A stretch of 64,000 nt of DNA from Saprospiraceae bacterium (GTDB lineage Bacteria; Bacteroidota; Bacteroidia; Chitinophagales; Saprospiraceae), in NCBI GenBank assembly GCA_016715405.1, contig JADKAE010000012.1, forward strand, positions 1-64,000. Reading direction: 5' to 3'. Positions within the stretch are counted from its first letter, which is position 1, and each line of letters opens with the position of its first letter. A program made the position numbers and the translations under genes. Below are positions 29,864 through 40,205 of the stretch, one piece after another. Under the pieces are notes generated by a model, which did not search any database, was not told the DNA's origin, and worked only from the letters and a program-made list of their open reading frames with translations.

Positions 29864-32800
29864 ATGAGGTTGAAAACGCTGGAAATAAAGGGATTCAAAA
29901 GTTTTGCCAACGAGACGGTCATTCACTTCAATGCCGACGTGATCGGTATTGTAGGGCCCAACGGCTCGGGTAAGTCGAATATAGTCGACGCTATCCGCTG
30001 GGTTTTGGGCGAACAAAAAAGCAAAGAACTGCGCCTGGATCAGATGACCAGCGTGATCTTTAACGGCACCAAAAAACGCAAAGCAAGCGGCGTAGCACAG
30101 GTGTCGATGACTTTTGAAAATACCCGCAATCTCCTTCCTACTGAATATCAAACGGTTACAGTCTCTCGAATGCTGTACCGCACCGGCGAAAGCGAATACC
30201 GCCTCAACGGCGTGGCTTGCCGATTAAAAGATATTACATCCTTGTTTCTCGATACCGGCATCGGCTCCAATTCCTACGCGATCATCGCCCTGGGTATGGT
30301 CGACGATATCCTGGCCGACAAGGAAGACGCCCGCCGCAAGATGTTCGAACAAGCAGCCGGCGTCTCAAAATACAAGGTGCGCAAACGCGAAACACTCGCC
30401 AAACTCAAAAGCGCCACTGAAGACCTGGATAGGGTAGAGGACCTCCTCCACGAAATCGACAATAACCTCAAAACGCTCGAAAAACAAGCCAAACGGACCA
30501 AGCGCTATTTTGAGCTAAAAGAAGAATATAAACAAGCGAGTACCCAACTGTCGCTTATTAAAGTGGCCGAACTCAAAGAACGCCACAAAGCCGTGAGCAG
30601 CCAGTTGCAACAGGAAGAAGACCGCTACCGCCAACTGGAAGTGGATACCCGCACGCTGGAAGCCCAACTGGAGGCCGAGCGCAAAACCAACCTCGACAAG
30701 GAAAAGGTGCTCTCCGACCGCCAGCGCGAACTCAATAACCTCATCGGACTGGTAAGGAACGCCGAAAACGACCTGCGTTTGCAAGAGCAACGCCAGCAAT
30801 TTGTGACCCAAAACAAATCCAAACTGGCCGGCGATATTACCAACGCCCAAATCCGCCTGCAACAACTCGAACAGGAAATCGCCCAATACCGCGAGGAACT
30901 AACCGCCGAAAAACGCGTGGAGGCCCGCCTTGAATTGGAACTCACCGCAGCGGAAGAGGCGCTGAATAAGATCAAAGACAGTCACAGTTCACTCAAAACC
31001 GAACTCGACGCCATTGTAGGCCGCCAACAACAGGCCGAAAGAGCCGTTTTTGAACTCGAAAAACAAAAGGCGGTACATTTTAATCAACACGACAACCTGC
31101 GCCAGGAACTGGAGAAAATCCAGCTCGATACCCAGATGCGCCGCGACGAAATTGGCAAACTGGAAGTGGAAACAAAAACGATCGAAGCCGAAGAACGCAA
31201 GGTGAGCGGTCGACTGGAGACGCTGGAACTGCAGGAGGAAAACCGCCAAAAAGAACTACAAAAGACGGAGGCGCTCCTGGAGGAAATCTCCGCCCGAATG
31301 ACCCGCATCAACCGCGAACTCGACGCCCGCCGCAACGAATACAAGCTTACCAAAAATATGATCGACAACCTGGAAGGGTACCCCGAGTCGATCCGCTTTT
31401 GAAGGCTAATAAGGATTGGAAAAAGGAAGCCCCCCTGCTTTCCGACCTCATTTACGTGAACGAGCAGTTCCGCATCGCTATCGAAAATTACCTCGATCCC
31501 TATCTCAACTACTACGTGGTGGACAATATGGAGGAGGCTTTCCAGGCTATCGAACTGCTCAGCCGCAGCCAGAAGGGCAAGGCCAATTTCTTTATGCTCG
31601 ACGCTTTCCGCGATTATACGATGCCCGCTGTGCTGCTCCCCGGCGCCGTACAGGCCATCGATATGGTAGAAACCGAACCGGCGTATCGCAACCTGGTCGG
31701 CTATCTGCTCGAAAATGTGCTGGTAGTGGAAAATGACGATGTCAGGGCCTCGCAACCCGGTAAAGACCTGGTGTTGCTGTCGAAAAGCGGCAAGTTTATC
31801 CATCGCAGATACAGCCTTTCCGGAGGATCGGTGGGCTTGTTTGAAGGCAAAAAGATCGGCCGCAAGAAAAACCTCGAACACCTCGAAGAGGCGATCAAGA
31901 AGCTGGAACGCGATGAAAACAAAACTTCCAGCGAGTTTTTCCAGATAAAAAGCCAGATTGAAACACTCAAAACCCAGAAAGCTGCCGCGCAAATCCAGCA
32001 AGAGCGCAACGAACTCAACCGCTTGTCGCGCGAAAAGGTGTCGCTGAATACCCGCCTCGAAAACTTTGCGCATTTTATCAGCCACGCCGACGAGCGCCGC
32101 ACCCAGATCGACGAGGCCATGGCCGCTCTGCAAAAAGCACAGTCCGACCTGGAAACCGACATGGAGCAGAAGCTGGCCGACCTGAAACAGATCAAAGACA
32201 ATATCTTTAACGCCGACGGCTCTTACCGCCAGGTCGCCGAAGAAATGAGCCAGGCTTCGTCGGGTTTTAATGATAAAAATATCGCGTTTATCCGCCAGCA
32301 GAATAAGGTCAGCGCCCTGCAACGCGAATTGAATTTTAAAGAAAAACAACTCGAAGATACCCGCGCAGCGATGCTGTCGGCCCAGCAAATCCTCAGCAAT
32401 AGCGATGAGGAGTTGATGCAAATCCAAACCTCCATCGACCAACTCACAGCAGCTCTCCAGACGCGCTACGAGGAACGCAAGGTGATGGAAGCATCGTTGA
32501 CCGATGCCGAACAAGCCTATTTCCAGGCCAGGGGCGGCATCACCGAGATGGAAGACCACCTCCGCAAAGTCAACCGCCAGCAGCAAGACCAACAGATTTT
32601 GATTAACCAGTTGAAAGACAAGTTCAACGAGGTCAAATTCGATATCAGCGCCGTAGCCCAGCGCCTTCGCATTGAATTTAATATCGAGATCAACGATATC
32701 ATCAACGAAGCGCCGCCGGCAGAGGTCAACGTGGATGAACTACAACAACAGGTAGAACGCGTCAAAAACCGCCTGGACAACTACGGCGAAATCAACCCCA

Positions 32801-33417
32801 TGGCCGTGGAGGCCTACGACGAGATGAAGGAACGCCACGATTCCATCTCGCAGCAACGCGACGATATCGTAAAGGCCAAAGACTCGTTGATGGAGACGAT
32901 CAAAGAAATTGAGGAAACCGCTACTTCCCAGTTTCTGGAGGCTTTCGAGAAGGCGCGGTTGTATTTTATCGACGTATTCCGCAGTTTGTTTACCCAGGAC
33001 GACAACTGCGACCTGGTGCTACTGGAGCCCGACAATCCGTTGGAATCGCGCATCGAAATCGTGGCCAAACCCAAGGGCAAGCGCCCCCAGACGATCAGCC
33101 AGCTTTCAGGCGGGGAGAAAACATTGACGGCTATTGCTTTGTTGTTTGCGCTTTATCTACTCAAACCTGCGCCTTTCTGCATCTTCGACGAGGTAGATGC
33201 GCCGCTCGACGACGCCAACATCAGCAAGTTCAACAAGATCATTAAGAAATTTTCGGGCGAGTCGCAGTTTATCATCGTCACCCACAACAAGCTCACGATG
33301 GCAGCCGTGGACACTATCTACGGCGTGTTCATGGCCGAGCAGGGCGTGTCGGGTGTGAGCCCGGTCGATTTCCGCAGCTTCGAGCATTCTGCGGCTTTTG
33401 AGGTGAGTGGTCGCTAA
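29864..33417 (+). CDS. smc: Chromosome segregation protein SMC, frameshifted
   Basis: Condensin ATPase of about 1185 residues that compacts and segregates the chromosome. The start is ATG 29864 (MRLKTLEIKGFKSFANETVI), with Walker A GPNGSGKSN and the Q-loop region WVLGEQKSKELR. A long coiled coil runs through residues about 170-500. The hinge (about 515-640: KKEAPLLSDLIYVNEQFRIA, then FFMLDAFRDYTMPA) begins next to a frame break in the T4 run 31397-31400, repaired as ESIRFLKANKDWKK. After a second coiled coil come the ABC signature QLSGGEKTL, Walker B FCIFDEVDAPLDDAN and the D-loop and H-loop VTHNK. Its stop shares CTAA (33414-33417) with trkA on the other strand. No scpAB nearby. Confidence 0.96.
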
Positions 33418-34097
33418 GTATTCAACAGCTTTTCTATATCGTCGGCTTTTCCGAAAATCACAAGAATATCATGTGCCTCCAGAATGGTGTTAGGCGTTAC
33501 CACGCCGATAACTTCCTGAATATTCTGCCAGTTGCCCAATACGCTGCGCCTCCTGCGCTTGCGGATGATGGTTACGATATTGACGTGGTGATCTTCCCTG
33601 AACTTGGCCTGCTGTATAGTCATGCCCACGTATTGCTCCGGTACTTCTGCCTCCACAATGTCAAATTCATCGTCCAGGCTAAATGAAGATAATGCTCCTT
33701 TGATCATAAAACGGCTGGCCAGCCGGCGGGCGGTGTCAGCCTCCGGGTGCAGAATTTCTTCGATACCCATAGCTTCCAGTACGGTCTGGTGCAAATCGGA
33801 GATAGCCCGGCTGATGATCTTTTTGGAGCAATATTTTTTGAGCAATGCCGTGGTGAGTATAGAAGCGCCCGTGTCTTCGCCAATACCGATAATCACATAA
33901 TCGGCATCGTCGAGCGGGAGGGCTTGTATGGCTTCTTCATCGGTAGTATCCATGCAGATGGCATGCGTGATTTTATCCTGGAGGGAATTCACTTTGTTGA
34001 TACTTCGGTCCACGCCAATCACTTCATGGCCGTCTTCCATCAACTTGATCGAAAGACTTGCGCCGAAGTTACCCAGCCCGATAATGATAAATTTCAT
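33414..34097 (-). CDS. Potassium uptake regulatory subunit, TrkA/KtrA family
   Basis: Cytosolic gating ring protein of a Ktr/Trk potassium channel. The start is the ATG ending at 34097 (MKFIIIGLGNFGASLSIKLM). The RCK-N (TrkA_N) Rossmann domain shows the nucleotide loop GLGNFGAS and the acidic strand end VIGVDRS. The RCK-C (TrkA_C) domain covers residues about 140-227 (DEFDIVEAEVPEQYVGMTIQ, ending DILVIFGKADDIEKL). 227 residues, a single RCK unit as in KtrA rather than the double unit of E. coli TrkA. It lies 24 bases downstream of the trkH-type gene, so channel and regulator are one operon. Confidence 0.93.
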   Translation of the reverse strand: MKFIIIGLGNFGASLSIKLMEDGHEVIGVDRSINKVNSLQDKITHAICMDTTDEEAIQALPLDDADYVIIGIGEDTGASILTTALLKKYCSKKIISRAISDLHQTVLEAMGIEEILHPEADTARRLASRFMIKGALSSFSLDDEFDIVEAEVPEQYVGMTIQQAKFREDHHVNIVTIIRKRRRRSVLGNWQNIQEVIGVVTPNTILEAHDILVIFGKADDIEKLLNT

Positions 34098-34121
34098 CAC
34101 TTTGTATTTTTAACTGGTTCG

Positions 34122-35879
34122 TTAGCTAATAAAAATATCTTCTTCGGGGAATTGGTAGGGCTTGTTTTTTGCCCTGAAAAACTGTTGTACAATTCCCACG
34201 AGCAAGGTCAGAAAGCTCACTCTGCCGATAAACATCGTAATCGTCAGTACTATTTTGCTGGCATCGCTGAGCTTGGGAGTTATACCCATAGATAACCCGA
34301 CGGTACCGTAAGCGGAGAAACATTCGAAAGACAAAGGCATCAGGCCCATTTCGCCATCAAAAATAGAAACCAGAAATACCGAAAATCCCAGTGCTACCAA
34401 TGACAAGCTCATGATAGAAAAAGCGCGCTGCTGCGTCTTTTGCGGAATTTCTTTCCAGCCCAGTTCCATCCGCCTTTTACCCGTTAGCTGTTGCCAGATG
34501 TTGAGCGTTACAATGGCAAAGGTACTGGTTTTGATACCGCCCCCGGTAGACCCCGGCGAAGCTCCGATCCACATGAGCAGCAAATAAATAAGCAATGTGG
34601 GCAGGGTTAATGCTCCAATATTTACGGTGTTGAATCCGGCAGTTCGCGGCGTAACCGACCCAAAAAATGCCTCCACGACTTTGCCCCAGCCTTGGTGTTC
34701 TTTGAGCGTGTTGTTGTATTCGAAAATATAGTAGGCTATAGTACCCACAATTAATAGGATAATAGTGGTGTATACAACAATTTTGGTATTTAGGCTTATG
34801 AGTGGGCGCGTGGGGTGGATATGCTTTTGGGTAAATAATCGCTGGTATTTGTTGAGTATCCAGATTTTTATAAAAGTAAAATAGTTAAATACAACTACGT
34901 AGCCAATACCTCCAATGATAATCAGTACGGCAATAACCAGGTGGATTCCATAATTAAAGCGGATACTTTCTTCGTATAAACCATTAGTAAGTGTGGAAAA
35001 ACCGGCATTGCAAAAAGCAGATACGGCGTGGAAAACAGAAAAAAAGAGTTGTTCACCAAAGCCATAAGCCACCTCTTCGTTTATATAGGAATAGATCAGC
35101 ACGGCGCCAATGGATTCAACTGCAAGGGTGAACAAGACTATTTTGACCAGCGTGCGGAAGGTTTGGCCGATATTTTCCGCATTGATAAAGTCTTTGAGCA
35201 TGATCTGATTCTGAAAGGAGGTTTTTCCCCTAAAAAACAGGCCGAAGAGATTGGTAAAGGTTAGAACGCCTAAACCACCCATTTGAATGAGAATCAGTAT
35301 GGCGATTTGTCCGAATCGGGTAAAATCTTTTCCCGTATCTAATATGGCTAAGCCGGTTACGCAAACTGCGCTGGTGGATGTAAATAACGCATCTACAAAA
35401 TTAATACCCTTGTAGGTAGCGCTCGGCACCATCAGCAAAAAGGTGCCGCCGAATATCAGAAATAAAAAGCTGACGGCAAATATCAAAGCAGGATGGAGCG
35501 GTTGTTTCTGAATAGCAAAAAGTCGTTCCGAAAATTCGGTTATAAACATCATACCGGCCAACCATCTCTCCAGATAGAAATGGCCCAGTATATCGAGCAA
35601 GGATACGCCGCTGAGTCCAAAAATAATTTCAGCCAGCAGAATGGATAAGGCCAGCCCCCAGGTAATATAATGCGCCAGCCGGCGAAGCGGCCTTTCTTTT
35701 TGTTTGAAAAATATCCGGATACTCAACCCCGCAAACATGCCGACGGCATATAATAGGTAAAACCAACGGATGAAATTTTCGTGGTGCGCTTTTTGATGAA
35801 AGCCAATGTCATAAAGCAACACTACGAAACCCAGTAGGCTTGCCCAAAATAAAGGTACCTCGACGTGTTTAGATTTCAT
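34122..35879 (-). CDS. Potassium uptake channel subunit, TrkH/KtrB family
   Basis: Inner-membrane potassium transporter of 585 residues. The four pseudo-repeat selectivity loops are readable: TSTSAVCVTGLA, HAVSAFCNAGFST, VTPRTAGFNTVNIG and FSAYGTVGLSMG, each with its central Gly. The first two hundred residues add several extra hydrophobic helices before the first loop, which makes it longer than KtrB and fits the Bacteroidota form. The C-terminus RAKNKPYQFPEEDIFIS is cytosolic. Intact frame. It is followed by its regulatory RCK subunit; together they take up potassium under control of bound nucleotide. Confidence 0.93.
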   Translation of the reverse strand: MKSKHVEVPLFWASLLGFVVLLYDIGFHQKAHHENFIRWFYLLYAVGMFAGLSIRIFFKQKERPLRRLAHYITWGLALSILLAEIIFGLSGVSLLDILGHFYLERWLAGMMFITEFSERLFAIQKQPLHPALIFAVSFLFLIFGGTFLLMVPSATYKGINFVDALFTSTSAVCVTGLAILDTGKDFTRFGQIAILILIQMGGLGVLTFTNLFGLFFRGKTSFQNQIMLKDFINAENIGQTFRTLVKIVLFTLAVESIGAVLIYSYINEEVAYGFGEQLFFSVFHAVSAFCNAGFSTLTNGLYEESIRFNYGIHLVIAVLIIIGGIGYVVVFNYFTFIKIWILNKYQRLFTQKHIHPTRPLISLNTKIVVYTTIILLIVGTIAYYIFEYNNTLKEHQGWGKVVEAFFGSVTPRTAGFNTVNIGALTLPTLLIYLLLMWIGASPGSTGGGIKTSTFAIVTLNIWQQLTGKRRMELGWKEIPQKTQQRAFSIMSLSLVALGFSVFLVSIFDGEMGLMPLSFECFSAYGTVGLSMGITPKLSDASKIVLTITMFIGRVSFLTLLVGIVQQFFRAKNKPYQFPEEDIFIS

Positions 35880-35969
35880 TTGTCTAAGTTAGAACATGGA
35901 TAGTTCTAGTTTATAATAGCACAAAATGAGATGCAAATTAACCAATTTCAGTATATCAGGTATAGGGCT

Positions 35970-36022
35970 AAAAAAAAACGCCTCACAAGAAACAGGAGAT
36001 TATCCCTGCCCCCTGTGAGGCG
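35970..36022 (-). terminator. Rho-independent terminator of the AsmA gene
   Basis: CGCCTCACA (35979-35987) pairs with TGTGAGGCG (36014-36022), with further pairing of CAGG and CCTG inside. On the minus strand the stem is followed directly by nine T (A run 35970-35978). It begins 21 bases after the AsmA stop at 36043. This is the most canonical terminator in the window. Confidence 0.88.
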
Positions 36023-36042
36023 CCTGTTTGAGCGGGCAGCAT

Positions 36043-38874
36043 CTACTTGTTGCCGTCTTTGTCTTTTTTCTTTTTAAATGGATTGAACTTGTCCAGGTTC
36101 TCTTTGATTTTATCGGTGCCTTCTTTGCCTGCGCCTTCCAGTACTTTGTCTACTTTTTTCTGCGCGGTGGAGTCGAGCACGCCGCCGATTTTATCTTTTG
36201 CGGCCTCTTTTGCCTTTTTGGTAAGGTCTTCGGCAGCTTTGTCCACTTCTTTTTTGACGACTGTCTTGGCCGAATCTACAGCCTTGGTGGCTGTTTCTTG
36301 AGCTTTTGCTTTTCCTTCATTCAGCTTTTGCTGGAGTTGTTGCTTGGCTTCATCCTTAGCTGCTTCTACTACCGAGGTTTCTTCGCCTTCACCCCCCAAT
36401 AGTTTGAGTTTTACCTTGGGATTAGTGATGGTGCCGGTCAAGTTGACGAGTACATTTACAAATTCGCTTTGTTTGATGTTAATGCCCAACTTGGAAGCTT
36501 CGCTTAGCAGCGCGTTCAAACCGCTGCTCGCAGCAGCGCCTACCGCATTGCTCTCCAGCAATTTTCGTGGAATGCGCGTTTTTATTTTGTAGTCCATATC
36601 CTGGGAAAAGGAGTGTTTTCCACCTATGGTCATGGCGATGTCCTTGACTTTGTAGTCGAACTCTTTGAGTTCTAAAGCGCCGTCTTTTACTTCAAACCAG
36701 TTTTTGGTGTTTTCCAATTTAAGGTTGTTCTTGAGGTAGTCTACGTTTAACGCATTGCCCACCGCTTGCAAAGGCTTGAAACCTTTGACCACACCATTGA
36801 TCGTTTGAAGATAACCCTGGGCGTTAAGGGAGTTGTATTGTGGCATGAGTTCCTTACTCAGTTTGCCATCCATGATCAAGCTGGAGGTGAATACGCCTTC
36901 TATAAACTTGCCAATGGGCGCCAGTTTCTGAAAGCTGTTGAACGTATTAAAAGCCTTCTGGAAATTCATTTTAATCAGGTCGAATTTCATGCTAAAGGCA
37001 GGATTGTCTGTTCCCTTTGAATCATAACTTCCTGTCAAACCAATGGTGCCTCCCAAAGTTTTTGCCGTGGTCTCATCAAGAACTACTGCCTCATCTTTTA
37101 CGATGAGCCTGCCTTTGAGGTCGTTGAGTTCCATATTGGTATAGATGAGTTTGTCGATGTCGGCGTCTATGCTCATATCGATATTAGCGGGTACTGCAAT
37201 GGGCTCCAGCCCTTCCGTGGTAGCGGGCGCCTGGGTAGTTGTTGCAGGTGCGGCGCCGGTTTCGCCGGCCATGAATTGGTTGAGGTTGAGCAATTTGGAA
37301 TTCAGTTTGATATTGCCCCCCAATACGGCGTCGCCGTATAAGTAATCAAAGGCGTTGGTCACCACACCGCTAGCCTTAATATCGCTGTCGCCGATCACGG
37401 CGCTCAGGTTTTGCATTTCCATGCGGTTGGGCTTCACATTGCCTTTTACGGCGGCTTGCTTGATATGATAATCTTCGTAGACTATTTCGCCGGCTTCGCC
37501 GTCCAGTGTAAAATCAAAGCGGTCGAAGGGACGCTCAGAAGCTGCTTCGCCTTCGGCAGATTGGGTACCGGGGGTAGCGGACACTGCAGGCGCCGGCGTG
37601 GCCGCCGGTTCTGTGGTGGTCAGCCATTCGTTGGCGTCAAAATAACGCGAACGCATGCGCATATTGCCCGTCATGGTCTTTTTGGGTGAGAAATAAGCCA
37701 GGATGTTGTCGATTGTGCCGCTGGCCTGTAAGTCGCTTTTTCCCAGTTGCGCGTCAAATTGCTCGATACCCACGTGTTTAGGGGTGAAATTCATGGCTGC
37801 ATTGCGAATGAGTACGGCAGGCATGCCGCTCGATTTGTACTTGAGCTGGCTGATGGTCATGTCGCCGGCCATATTAACGCGCTCATAGTCCTGTTGCTCG
37901 ATATATGACAATCGGGTCTGCGCAGTGATATCGGCGCTGATGATGCCGCTAAGTTGTTCATAACCTTCCATCGGGAAGGCCTGCATCAATTCAGCGAGGT
38001 TGAGCACACCCTCTATGTCGGCGTCTACATCGGGATCGGAGATGGGCGTTTTGAGCGTAAAACGGGCTTTGATGGGGTTTTTGCCTACGCGCAGGTTAAA
38101 CTGCGGCGCATTGATGGTCATGTCGTCAAAGTTGCTGCTCGGGCTTTTTATGTCTACCAGGGCTTGTATGTTGGTAATTCCCAAGGGCAAATCGGGGTAC
38201 TTCACATTGGCATTTTCTACGCCTATATGAATATCAAATGCCGGGTATTGTTCTTTTTCACCGTTGTAAGTGCCTTTTGCCTGGCCGGAAAACTCAAATT
38301 TGCCATCGGCTTTTACGTTTTCATACCCCTGAATATATGCGTTGGGGATGAGCGACCAAAGCTGTTTGAAGTCGTTTTGCGGGGTGCTGAAGCTGAGGTC
38401 CATATTGATGTCTTCTTCCAGCATTTGTACAAAACCGTCGGCGCTTAATTCAAATTCATTGAGAATGAGTTTGTTATCTTTTAAAGTGTATTTGCTGTTG
38501 ATCTGATCGATCAAAAAATTGCTGGGTTTCTCCAAATGCACCGTTTGGATGCGCACGGGATTGCTACCACTGAGGATGGACAACAAATCGACTGTGAAAT
38601 CGACGGATTCGCCCGATGCGAGCGGAATGCCCTCAAAGTCGTCGATTCCGGTAACGCTGAAATCGCGAAGGCTAAAGCTGAAATTGGGGAAACTGCGGAA
38701 AAGCGTAAGGCTGACCGAACCGAAATCAACTTTGGCATTGATCGTTTTGTTGATCTCTTCTATGGCTACTTTATGCAATTTGTCTTTAAAAATAAAAGGC
38801 AATGCAGCAGCTGCACCTATTACCACTACGAGTAATATTAATAAGCCGATCGCTATTTTTTTAACCACTTTCAT
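36043..38874 (-). CDS. AsmA-family inner-membrane-anchored protein, possible internal deletion
   Basis: A 943-residue protein anchored by one N-terminal helix (IAIGLLILLVVVIGAAAALPF) with the rest in the periplasm. The AsmA N-terminal domain follows (INAKVDFGSVSLTLFRSFPN), then a long series of beta repeats of the bridge-like type (DGFVQMLEEDINMDLSFSTP, LPLGITNIQALVDIKSPSSN). The AsmA-2-type C-terminal block has LNAQGYLQTINGVVKGFKPL, and the tail is highly charged and helical (KEVDKAAEDLTKKAKEAAKD). AsmA proteins are proposed phospholipid transport bridges to the outer membrane. Relatives have about 120 residues between HLEKPS (near residue 115) and NSKYTLKDN that are missing here, in frame. 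Single gene with its own terminator. Confidence 0.87.
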   Translation of the reverse strand: MKVVKKIAIGLLILLVVVIGAAAALPFIFKDKLHKVAIEEINKTINAKVDFGSVSLTLFRSFPNFSFSLRDFSVTGIDDFEGIPLASGESVDFTVDLLSILSGSNPVRIQTVHLEKPSNFLIDQINSKYTLKDNKLILNEFELSADGFVQMLEEDINMDLSFSTPQNDFKQLWSLIPNAYIQGYENVKADGKFEFSGQAKGTYNGEKEQYPAFDIHIGVENANVKYPDLPLGITNIQALVDIKSPSSNFDDMTINAPQFNLRVGKNPIKARFTLKTPISDPDVDADIEGVLNLAELMQAFPMEGYEQLSGIISADITAQTRLSYIEQQDYERVNMAGDMTISQLKYKSSGMPAVLIRNAAMNFTPKHVGIEQFDAQLGKSDLQASGTIDNILAYFSPKKTMTGNMRMRSRYFDANEWLTTTEPAATPAPAVSATPGTQSAEGEAASERPFDRFDFTLDGEAGEIVYEDYHIKQAAVKGNVKPNRMEMQNLSAVIGDSDIKASGVVTNAFDYLYGDAVLGGNIKLNSKLLNLNQFMAGETGAAPATTTQAPATTEGLEPIAVPANIDMSIDADIDKLIYTNMELNDLKGRLIVKDEAVVLDETTAKTLGGTIGLTGSYDSKGTDNPAFSMKFDLIKMNFQKAFNTFNSFQKLAPIGKFIEGVFTSSLIMDGKLSKELMPQYNSLNAQGYLQTINGVVKGFKPLQAVGNALNVDYLKNNLKLENTKNWFEVKDGALELKEFDYKVKDIAMTIGGKHSFSQDMDYKIKTRIPRKLLESNAVGAAASSGLNALLSEASKLGINIKQSEFVNVLVNLTGTITNPKVKLKLLGGEGEETSVVEAAKDEAKQQLQQKLNEGKAKAQETATKAVDSAKTVVKKEVDKAAEDLTKKAKEAAKDKIGGVLDSTAQKKVDKVLEGAGKEGTDKIKENLDKFNPFKKKKDKDGNK

Positions 38875-38900
38875 GTTTGTACGTATTTAAGGCCGATTAG

Positions 38901-38932
38901 TTGAACGAAGAAACAAACTACTTTTATCTTTG
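38901..38932 (+). promoter_or_regulatory. Promoter for rnd (TTG ... TATCTTTG)
   Basis: TTG at 38901-38903 and a perfect TAnnTTTG box, TATCTTTG, at 38925-38932, 21 bases apart, match the Bacteroidota -33/-7 arrangement. It lies 76 bases upstream of the rnd start at 39009 and is the best-formed promoter in the window. Confidence 0.55.
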
Positions 38933-39008
38933 ATGCTATCAATGGCAGAATTACACAAGCTAAAGTCGTTATTCTGCTTATAATAACGTTAAAAGAGTAC
39001 ATAATTTC

Positions 39009-40199
39009 ATGTCAACGCGTTCGTATTTACTCATTTCCCATCAAAAAGAACTCCTACAATTCTATGAGACTAACAAATCAGTCCCGTGGTTGTGTTTCGA
39101 TACCGAATTTGTGGGAGAAAAAAGGTTTCTTACCCGTATTTGCCTGATACAGGCGGTAACCCCTCACGGCAATTACCTCATTGATCCCTTTGAAATCAAG
39201 GATTTAAGCCCTTTTCTCGACCTGTTGTCCGATCCCAATATATGCAAAATTACGCACGCCGGCGATAACGATTACAGGTTGTTTTATACACACTTTGATG
39301 TCGTTCCGCGCAATGTGTTTGACACACAGGTTGCGGCAGCTTTTGCGGGTTATAAATATCCTGTTTCTTTTAAAAAGCTGGTAGAGAATGAGTTGCGATT
39401 GTCGCTGTCAAAAGGTTACTCGGTGGCCGATTGGGAGGCCCGACCATTCAATTCACAGCAGTTGAGTTATGCACTGGATGATGTATTGCCGTTGTATGAA
39501 CTTTGGCAGGCGCTCACCGAAAAGCTCAAACACAAGGACCGGCTACACTGGGCAGCAGAAGAATGCGCTCGCTGGGAAGATCCCACATTTTATGCCCGCG
39601 ATCCGCACCAGGAGGCTTTGAGCAGCGGTTTAATGAAGGCGCTCAACACCCGCGAGCAGGTTTTTCTGCTTCGCTTGTTTGCCTGGAGGCGACAGATCGC
39701 ATCTCAAAAAGATTATTCTAAAGAGATGGTGCTGCCGAGCAAACTGATAGGAACGATTGTGAAAAGTGTGTCTTCGGGCCGCGATGCACTGCGCCAAAAC
39801 CGGCGTATCCCCGAAAAGATTGTCAACCAGTATGGCGCCGAATTCGATAGATTGTACCGAACCCCGGCTACCGACGATGAACGCGCAGTACTGGAACAGG
39901 TACAGCCCGAAGAGATGGAAAACCCCCGCGAGGAGATTTTGATCGAAATGCTCAACTTGTTGGTCAAACAAAAGAGTTTTGAAAATGGCATCTCCCCGGC
40001 ACTGGTCATCGCTCGCAATACACTGGCCCGACTCAAGTCAGACCCGGAAGCTATCGAAGAATACCTGGGAAATGGCTGGCGTCGTGAGCTTTTAGGCGAA
40101 CGCTTTGTGGAATGGCTGTTGAATTTTGACCAGTTGCAACTCGATATTAATGACGGCTCGATTGAGCTACGCATCATGAATGACGCCGATTACCACTGA
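39009..40199 (+). CDS. rnd: Ribonuclease D
   Basis: DEDD-family 3'-5' exoribonuclease that trims tRNA and other stable RNA 3' ends. The three exonuclease motifs are visible: CFDTEFVGEKRF (D and E), ITHAGDNDYRLF (D) and QQLSYALDDVLPLYEL (Y and D). An HRDC domain follows at residues about 205-290 (EQVFLLRLFAWRRQIASQKD, then KLIGTIVKSV), and a second helical domain covers the C-terminal hundred residues (EEILIEMLNLLVKQKSFENG). 396 residues, a full-length form with the usual two C-terminal helical domains. The peptide ABC ATPase gene starts 6 bases after its stop, so they are probably co-transcribed. Confidence 0.92.
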   Translation: MSTRSYLLISHQKELLQFYETNKSVPWLCFDTEFVGEKRFLTRICLIQAVTPHGNYLIDPFEIKDLSPFLDLLSDPNICKITHAGDNDYRLFYTHFDVVPRNVFDTQVAAAFAGYKYPVSFKKLVENELRLSLSKGYSVADWEARPFNSQQLSYALDDVLPLYELWQALTEKLKHKDRLHWAAEECARWEDPTFYARDPHQEALSSGLMKALNTREQVFLLRLFAWRRQIASQKDYSKEMVLPSKLIGTIVKSVSSGRDALRQNRRIPEKIVNQYGAEFDRLYRTPATDDERAVLEQVQPEEMENPREEILIEMLNLLVKQKSFENGISPALVIARNTLARLKSDPEAIEEYLGNGWRRELLGERFVEWLLNFDQLQLDINDGSIELRIMNDADYH

Positions 40200-40205
40200 C
40201 AATAC

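Noticed and set aside
31084..32592. 502-codon open frame on the minus strand inside smc
   Set aside because: Antisense shadow of the coiled-coil region of smc; the composition is leucine/phenylalanine-rich nonsense with no family match, while the plus-strand frame is clearly SMC.
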